Positions 6,012-9,781 of a DNA stretch of 9,781 nucleotides are shown here, one piece after another; positions within the stretch are counted from its first letter, which is position 1; each line of letters opens with the position of its first letter. Where the stretch lies: assembly GCA_017998025.1 (NCBI GenBank), contig JAGODW010000036.1, forward strand, positions 1 to 9,781, in the 5' to 3' direction. This DNA comes from Spirochaetales bacterium. Its GTDB lineage: Bacteria; Spirochaetota; Spirochaetia; DTKZ01. The notes under the pieces were generated by a model. The model did no database searches and was not told the origin of the DNA. It saw only the letters and a program-made list of their open reading frames with translations. The translations under genes were made by a program, and so were the position numbers.

Positions 6012-6088
6012 TTAGTTTATCGAACCTTGTGTATTTTCCTCCCCCCCCGTATGCTTAGCTATACGATACACAAGGTTCGATAAACTAA
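6012..6088. repeat. 77-bp palindromic element, perfect 23-bp arms
   Basis: The arms 6012-6034 (beginning TTAGTTTATCGAACC) and 6066-6088 (ending GGTTCGATAAACTAA) are exact reverse complements around a 31-nt centre. The centre contains C8 (6041-6048) and a small palindrome CGTAT...ATACG (6048-6065). The element starts directly after the nadE stop codon and ends about 50 bp before the dinG start. In nadE mRNA it would fold into a very stable hairpin. No clean T-run follows on either strand (minus: TCTTTGTAAC), so a plain intrinsic terminator is not obvious; a MITE-like or REP-like mobile palindrome is the other main possibility. No target-site duplication is evident next to the arms. Confidence 0.9.
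6041..6048. repeat. Homopolymer C8/G8 tract
   Basis: Eight C on the plus strand, preceded by CCT; on the minus strand G8 followed by AGGAAAA. It lies in the loop of the 23-bp inverted repeat about 80 nt upstream of dinG. Such runs are prone to length change by replication slippage. Confidence 0.9.
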
Positions 6089-6994
6089 CTAAAGAACAGG
6101 AGCTAAAGAATGAAATCGCATCTGTTCCGAAAGATGCACAAGTTTTCTTACATCTTCAACTTTCCCTCTATCTACCTGCAGCTGCACAGCGATTTCTTCT
6201 ACAGGCATCCCGTTTGTTATGCCGTAAAGAATAAGGTCGACCATACCTGAAGGGATGCCAAGCATATCGAGATATTTATCCTCGACTCCGGGTATCACAT
6301 CCGGATTGGGAGGCCTTTTCAGAATCTCGGCTGGGAGTTCGAGATACTCTCCCAGCTGAAGAATTTGGGTCCGGAATAAATTTTTTAAGGGCATCAAGTC
6401 TGCCTCATCATCAATGCCAAATTTGACAAAAAGCCCAACAAGATCCTCGCTGAGATTTGCGCTTCCTACCACCAGAAGGTTATTTTCTTCAGCATATTTA
6501 TAGAGAACAACCAATCTTACCCGCTGTTTTAAGTTGATAACCGCTCGCGCCTTTCTTCTGAGGCTGGATGCAGAACCCCGGATGCTATCGATAAGAACGT
6601 TTTCCCCCGTACTTTCCATGTACCTCCTGGCGAGATAATCCCTGAGCCTCTTTGCGGGGAAAAACGAAAGCACAAATCTGTAGGCACCTAGGGAAAAAAG
6701 TGCCCTGCTGATTGAGAGTGTTCGGGTCTTGATGCCAAGGACAGAAACCAGTTTTTTCGCATATTTTTGCGCAGCGGGATTCCCCTGTCGTTCTGGAAGC
6801 ATAAGGCCTATCACCTGACTGCTTCCTACCGCCTTTACACAGAGTGCCGCTACAACACTCGAATCAAGGCCACCAGAAAGCGGGACGACTATCCCCTTGC
6901 GTCCAAATTCTGCATACTCATTCCTTATAAATTCGACTATTCGTGTAATGGTTTTCCCCGCATCGATTCGCAACAGGTTCTCATCTAAGAACAT
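6089..6994 (-). CDS. nadE: NAD(+) synthase, ammonia-dependent type
   Basis: This 301-residue protein adenylates nicotinate adenine dinucleotide with ATP and amidates it to NAD+, the last step of NAD synthesis. The N-type ATP pyrophosphatase loop PLSGGLDSS is at 38-46. Further family blocks are RVRLVVLYKYAEENNLLVVGSAN (about 158-180), LSEDLVGLFVKFG (181-193), DEADLMPLKNLFRTQI (196-211) and LPAEILKRPPNPDVIPGVEDK (220-240). No nitrilase-type glutaminase domain is attached, so free ammonia is the likely nitrogen donor. The K-(Y/F)-G-DGG block of common NadE is replaced by KFGIDDEAD, placing it in a divergent branch. Residues 247-290 add a helical tail ending in an HTH-like pattern (MPVEEIAVQLQVDRGKVEDV). 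The start at 6994 has GGGAGG about 5 nt upstream. Confidence 0.92.
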   Translation of the reverse strand: MFLDENLLRIDAGKTITRIVEFIRNEYAEFGRKGIVVPLSGGLDSSVVAALCVKAVGSSQVIGLMLPERQGNPAAQKYAKKLVSVLGIKTRTLSISRALFSLGAYRFVLSFFPAKRLRDYLARRYMESTGENVLIDSIRGSASSLRRKARAVINLKQRVRLVVLYKYAEENNLLVVGSANLSEDLVGLFVKFGIDDEADLMPLKNLFRTQILQLGEYLELPAEILKRPPNPDVIPGVEDKYLDMLGIPSGMVDLILYGITNGMPVEEIAVQLQVDRGKVEDVRKLVHLSEQMRFHSLAPVL

Positions 6995-6998
6995 TGTA

Positions 6999-7033
6999 CC
7001 TCCCTGAAAAGCAACGTCCGTTCCATTATATCA
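6999..7033 (-). promoter_or_regulatory. Extended -10 promoter and ribosome site of nadE
   Basis: On the minus strand TGATATAAT (7033-7025) matches the extended -10 consensus TGnTATAAT exactly, and no good -35 is present, as is common for this type. The start point should be near 7018, giving a leader of about 24 nt with GGGAGG (about 7005-7000) about 5 nt before the ATG at 6994. Confidence 0.65.
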
Positions 7034-7063
7034 CCCCTGCTAAGCCCCTTTCTCTGATTCCCA

Positions 7064-7091
7064 TTGACAAAACTGCATAAATATGTATTTT
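7064..7091 (+). promoter_or_regulatory. Probable promoter of the aspartokinase gene
   Basis: A consensus TTGACA (7064-7069) is followed after 16 nt by TATTTT (7086-7091). The start point should be near 7098 and the leader only about 30 nt, too short for a lysine riboswitch (about 170 nt), so that mode of control is excluded if this promoter is the one used. Confidence 0.6.
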
Positions 7092-7108
7092 AGCTTCATA
7101 TTATGCAG
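7073..7108. promoter_or_regulatory. Candidate operator: inverted repeat flanking the aspartokinase -10
   Basis: CTGCATAA (7073-7080) and TTATGCAG (7101-7108) are exact reverse complements 20 bp apart, one in the promoter spacer and one just after the start point. The first arm also belongs to a nearly perfect palindrome, TGCATAAATATGTA (7074-7087), which gives three related half-sites. The AT-rich centre is loosely like an ARG box, but no full match to a named operator is seen. Confidence 0.5.
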
Positions 7109-7116
7109 AAATAGTT

Positions 7117-7121
7117 GGAGG
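7117..7121 (+). promoter_or_regulatory. Ribosome binding site deciding the aspartokinase start
   Basis: GGAGG followed after 6 nt by the ATG at 7128. The in-frame ATG at 7083 lies upstream of this site and inside the predicted promoter, so it is excluded. Confidence 0.9.
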
Positions 7122-7127
7122 CTCTCG

Positions 7128-8471
7128 ATGATCGTTCTTAAGTTCGGCGGCACCTCAGTTCAGAATGCAGCTCTGATGGATCGCGCCCTGGATATCACCC
7201 TGCGCCGTATTCAGGATAGCCCCATTTTGGTCGCCTCAGCCCTGTCTAAGATCACCGATACTCTCCTTAAGCTGGCAGCGGCCGCTGCAGACGGAGATAG
7301 GGAAACCGCTTCTTTTCTTCTGGAAGACATGTTTAACCGACATCTCACCCTGGCAAAGGAGTTGCTCAGCGGAGAACAGCTGGAAAAAGCTGTTGCGCAG
7401 ATTGATCAGTATAAGCAGGAACTGGGGTCTTTAATAAAAGGAATTTCTCTCTTGAAAGAGTGTTCCCGGAGAACCCTGGATACGATTCTTTCCTTCGGAG
7501 AACTTCTCTCCACAACTCTTCTCGCCTACCTGGCAAAAGAGAGAGGGATTCAAACGGAATGGATCGACTCCCGCCTCTTTATGCGGACGGATGACAACTT
7601 TTCTGCAGCAGTTCCCAATATTAAAGAGATTAAAAAATTATCAAAGAAATACCTGAAGCCATCGCCCGGTAAGCTTATTGTTTGTCAGGGATTCATCGGC
7701 TCCACCGAGGATGGAGTAACCACAACCCTGGGAAGAGGAGGTTCAGATTATACAGCGACTCTTATTGGATCCGCTCTGGGAGCATCCGCAGTAGAAATCT
7801 GGACGGATGTAGACGGAATTATGACCACTGATCCCCGGATCATCCCTCAGGCCCGCAGTATCCCCGAGATCAGCTATAAGGAAGCGGCAGAGCTAGCCTA
7901 CTTTGGCGCGAAGGTAGTTCACCCCTCATCGATCCAGCCGGCGATAGAGCAGAAGATCCCTGTGTGGGTAAAAAACACTAACAATCCCGAACATCCGGGA
8001 ACCGTTATTTTACCCGATGTAGAGAGCGCCGGGATTCGAGCGATCGCAGCAAAAAAATCCCTCACCCTTATTAACGTAGTTTCTTCCCGCATGCTGAACG
8101 CCTACGGATTCCTCAGCAAGATTTTCAGCATTTTTGAAAAGTACCGTACGCCGGTAGACCTTATTGCAACATCGGAAGTTTCGGTAACCATGAGCGTGGA
8201 TACCGTAAGCCGCCTTAGAGAGATCATCCATGAGTTACAACAATTCTCTGAGGTGGATATTCGGCGGAGCCGTTCGATTATCTGCATCGTAGGGAAAGAC
8301 ATCTGGGAGCAGGGAGAATACTTTGTCCGAACTTTTTCCGCGCTCCAGTCGATCCCCATAAAACTGATTAGCTACGGCGGATCTCACATCAATCTTTCCC
8401 TTGTAGTTCCCGAAGAACACTGTGAGGACGCGGTACGTTCCCTCCACAAAGAATTCTTTGAAGCCTCTTAG
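7128..8471 (+). CDS. lysC: Aspartate kinase, monofunctional, AKIII/LysC type
   Basis: This 447-residue protein phosphorylates aspartate with ATP, the committed step toward lysine, threonine, methionine and diaminopimelate. The length agrees with E. coli LysC (449). The kinase part shows KFGGTS at 5-10, SFGELLS at 122-128, TLGRGGSDYTA at 200-210 and WTDVDGIMTTDPR at 225-237. Two ACT domains follow at about 312-380 and 383-447. The segment MLNAYGFLSKIF...VDLIATSEVSV at 322-353 closely resembles the lysine-binding ACT stretch of E. coli AKIII, so lysine feedback inhibition is likely. No homoserine dehydrogenase is fused, and no pathway partner is adjacent: nadE diverges and an acyl-CoA ligase converges. 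The gene stands alone with its own promoter and a possible operator. A near-identical 14-bp tandem repeat covers its stop codon. Confidence 0.96.
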   Translation: MIVLKFGGTSVQNAALMDRALDITLRRIQDSPILVASALSKITDTLLKLAAAAADGDRETASFLLEDMFNRHLTLAKELLSGEQLEKAVAQIDQYKQELGSLIKGISLLKECSRRTLDTILSFGELLSTTLLAYLAKERGIQTEWIDSRLFMRTDDNFSAAVPNIKEIKKLSKKYLKPSPGKLIVCQGFIGSTEDGVTTTLGRGGSDYTATLIGSALGASAVEIWTDVDGIMTTDPRIIPQARSIPEISYKEAAELAYFGAKVVHPSSIQPAIEQKIPVWVKNTNNPEHPGTVILPDVESAGIRAIAAKKSLTLINVVSSRMLNAYGFLSKIFSIFEKYRTPVDLIATSEVSVTMSVDTVSRLREIIHELQQFSEVDIRRSRSIICIVGKDIWEQGEYFVRTFSALQSIPIKLISYGGSHINLSLVVPEEHCEDAVRSLHKEFFEAS

Positions 8472-8487
8472 AAGAAGCCTCTCAGGA
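8460..8487 (+). repeat. 14-bp tandem duplication over the lysC stop codon
   Basis: Copies 8460-8473 (gaagcctcttagaa) and 8474-8487 (gaagcctctcagga) differ at two positions. The lysC TAG lies in the first copy; the matching triplet in the second is CAG. Confidence 0.7.
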
Positions 8488-8493
8488 AAGAGA

Positions 8494-9781
8494 TTATTCC
8501 TTTTCCCGGTTCTCCATTGAGGTAAAGTATCTGGATAGGACGGCCAGATTTCGGGGGTTACGGGGCAGGTGCCCTTCATCTGTATAGAGGTACTCGATCG
8601 CATCCTTATAGGCTTCCAGCACCCGATGCCGAACCATTTTCAAGGTTGAGTTTATCATCCCATTCTGTTCTGTGAACGGCTCTGGCAGAATAGCAAAGGT
8701 TACCGGCAACCAGCAGGAAGGAAACCGCTTCCCGTAGTACGGGTCTTTCCGGAGGTTCAGAATAGAAGAGCCAATTTGCTCCAGGAGAACCTCCGCCGAA
8801 GGAATATTCTCTCTAGCAATGAATCTCCGTACCGCTTCATCGTCCAGCACAACCAGGGCGGAAGTGTATTTCCTGTGTTCGTTATAGAGCATCACCTGAG
8901 AAATGAAGGGAGAAGTGGTAAGAATCGCCTCTTCGATCTCTTCCGGAGAGTATTTCTCTCCATCGGAAGAGATCAGCAAAGCCTTTTCTCTCCCCACCAC
9001 CACGAGAAAACCGTCCTCATCCACATACCCCAGGTCTCCTGTATAAAGCCAGCCGTCCCGAAGCGTTTCTTGAGTGGCTGTTTCATTCCGATAGTACCCC
9101 TTCATCACATTGGCACCCTGGATACAGATCTGGCCGATCTCATCGATTCCGGCCGGTTTCCCGTCTTCCTTTAGAATTTTACAGGTAACGGATGGGCACA
9201 CCTTTCCCGAGGTCCCGAATTTATGTGCAAACGGCGTGTTAGAGGAAATCACCGGAGCGGCTTCTGTAAGACCGTATCCCTGGTACACAGGGATTCCTAA
9301 CGCATTAAAAAACTCCTGCTGCCGGATATCCAGTAAAGCTCCTCCTCCTACAAAAAACTGAAACTGATTTCCAAAGATTTTTCGAACCTTCCGGAATATC
9401 AGCAGGTCTATCAGCCTGTGGATCCAGCAATACTTTGCCCGTACCCGGAAAGAGGGCCGATTGAACCCGTCTCCGTAATACTGAATCCCTGCTCGAATAC
9501 CCAGATCGAAGAGAGCCTTTACCAGCGGACCTTTCTCCTGAATCCCCTGCTGAATTTTCTTCATAAAATTGCCCGAAAGAGACGGCACAGTAAGGAGAAA
9601 TACTGGATTTGTTTCGAGAAGATTCGCAGGGATATTCCTCACCATCCCCATTCCTCCGCCCCGGGAATCGACAAAATAGACAGAAATCCCTCGAAGAATC
9701 CCGCAGTACAGCCCTACCGTATGGGCAAAGGAGTGATCGCAGGGGAGAATCAGCAAGGTCTGGTACTGAAGAGGAGGAACA
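8494..9781 (-). CDS. Long-chain acyl-CoA synthetase / AMP-forming ligase, C-terminal part
   Basis: The frame stays open to the right edge, so about 429 C-terminal residues of a protein usually 550-650 long are present; the true start and the P-loop-like TSGTTGxPKG motif are outside. The product would adenylate a fatty acid and pass it to CoA (or to another acceptor). Motifs in order are ILPCDHSFAHTVGLYCGILRG near the edge, the A5 motif YQGYGLTEAAPVIS, GWLYTGDLGYVDEDGFLVVVGREK (A7-A8), SSDGEKYSPEEIEEAI, and the C-terminal INSTLKMVRHRV, where the late catalytic lysine is expected. It resembles FAA1/FadD15-type enzymes, common in spirochaetes for activating exogenous fatty acids. It converges on lysC with 22 bp between, and no clear terminator separates them. 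Substrate length cannot be told. Confidence 0.92.
   Translation of the reverse strand, partial: VPPLQYQTLLILPCDHSFAHTVGLYCGILRGISVYFVDSRGGGMGMVRNIPANLLETNPVFLLTVPSLSGNFMKKIQQGIQEKGPLVKALFDLGIRAGIQYYGDGFNRPSFRVRAKYCWIHRLIDLLIFRKVRKIFGNQFQFFVGGGALLDIRQQEFFNALGIPVYQGYGLTEAAPVISSNTPFAHKFGTSGKVCPSVTCKILKEDGKPAGIDEIGQICIQGANVMKGYYRNETATQETLRDGWLYTGDLGYVDEDGFLVVVGREKALLISSDGEKYSPEEIEEAILTTSPFISQVMLYNEHRKYTSALVVLDDEAVRRFIARENIPSAEVLLEQIGSSILNLRKDPYYGKRFPSCWLPVTFAILPEPFTEQNGMINSTLKMVRHRVLEAYKDAIEYLYTDEGHLPRNPRNLAVLSRYFTSMENREKE

Noticed and set aside
7083..7127. Upstream in-frame ATG for the aspartokinase
   Set aside because: It lies within the predicted promoter and upstream of GGAGG at 7117-7121; MIVLKFGGTS at 7128 is the typical start.
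6995..7127. Lysine riboswitch or T-box before lysC
   Set aside because: The plus-strand leader after the predicted start point is about 30 nt, too short for either.
8484..8504. Possible terminator between lysC and the acyl-CoA ligase (AGGAA...TTCCT then TTTT)
   Set aside because: The stem has only 5 weak base pairs and lies inside the end of the convergent gene.
9754..9756. TTG as start codon of the acyl-CoA ligase
   Set aside because: The frame continues upstream to the edge with family-like sequence (VPPLQYQTLLILP), so the gene is simply cut by the window.

Overview
The window is chromosomal bacterial DNA of moderate GC, densely packed with housekeeping genes, and it most resembles a spirochaete of the Treponema/Spirochaeta/Sediminispirochaeta type. 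Three things suggest this: a short group-1-like sigma factor close to a groES that has no groEL, an order I recall from Treponema pallidum (about TP1012-TP1013, from memory); a DinG helicase carrying an N-terminal JAB/RadC-like domain instead of an exonuclease; and the protein sequences generally. No phage, IS transposase, CRISPR array, rRNA or tRNA is visible.

Layout. Positions 1-1077 (minus) hold the N-terminal 359 residues of pyruvate phosphate dikinase, which runs off the left edge. Then, all minus, come a 295-residue sigma-70 factor with its own intrinsic terminator (1118-2231 region: gene 1231-2118) and a TPR + SEC-C protein (2289-2969). A divergent promoter region (2970-3109) leads into groES (+, 3110-3379). 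groES converges on dinG (-, 3490-5961) across a bidirectional terminator. An odd 77-bp palindromic element separates dinG from nadE (-, 6089-6994). nadE diverges from a lysine-sensitive-type aspartokinase (+, 7128-8471). That gene converges, with only 22 bp between, on a long-chain acyl-CoA synthetase/AMP ligase (-, 8494 to the right edge) whose start lies outside.

The genes do not form one pathway. They cover glycolysis/gluconeogenesis (PPDK), transcription (sigma), protein folding (GroES), DNA repair (DinG), NAD synthesis (NadE), the aspartate amino-acid family (LysC) and lipid activation (acyl-CoA ligase). Almost every gene appears to have its own promoter, so the region reads as single-gene transcription units with clear -35/-10 boxes.

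The items most worth a second look are the JAMM-DinG fusion, with a complete JAMM motif but an apparently replaced catalytic glutamate; the perfect 23-bp inverted repeat with a G8/C8 run in its loop between nadE and dinG; two plus-strand promoters (groES, lysC) whose -10 boxes are each flanked by a perfect inverted repeat; and two minus-strand genes (dinG and the SEC-C gene) whose promoters sit so close to the start codon that a leaderless message is plausible. No convincing wholly new multi-gene system is present.
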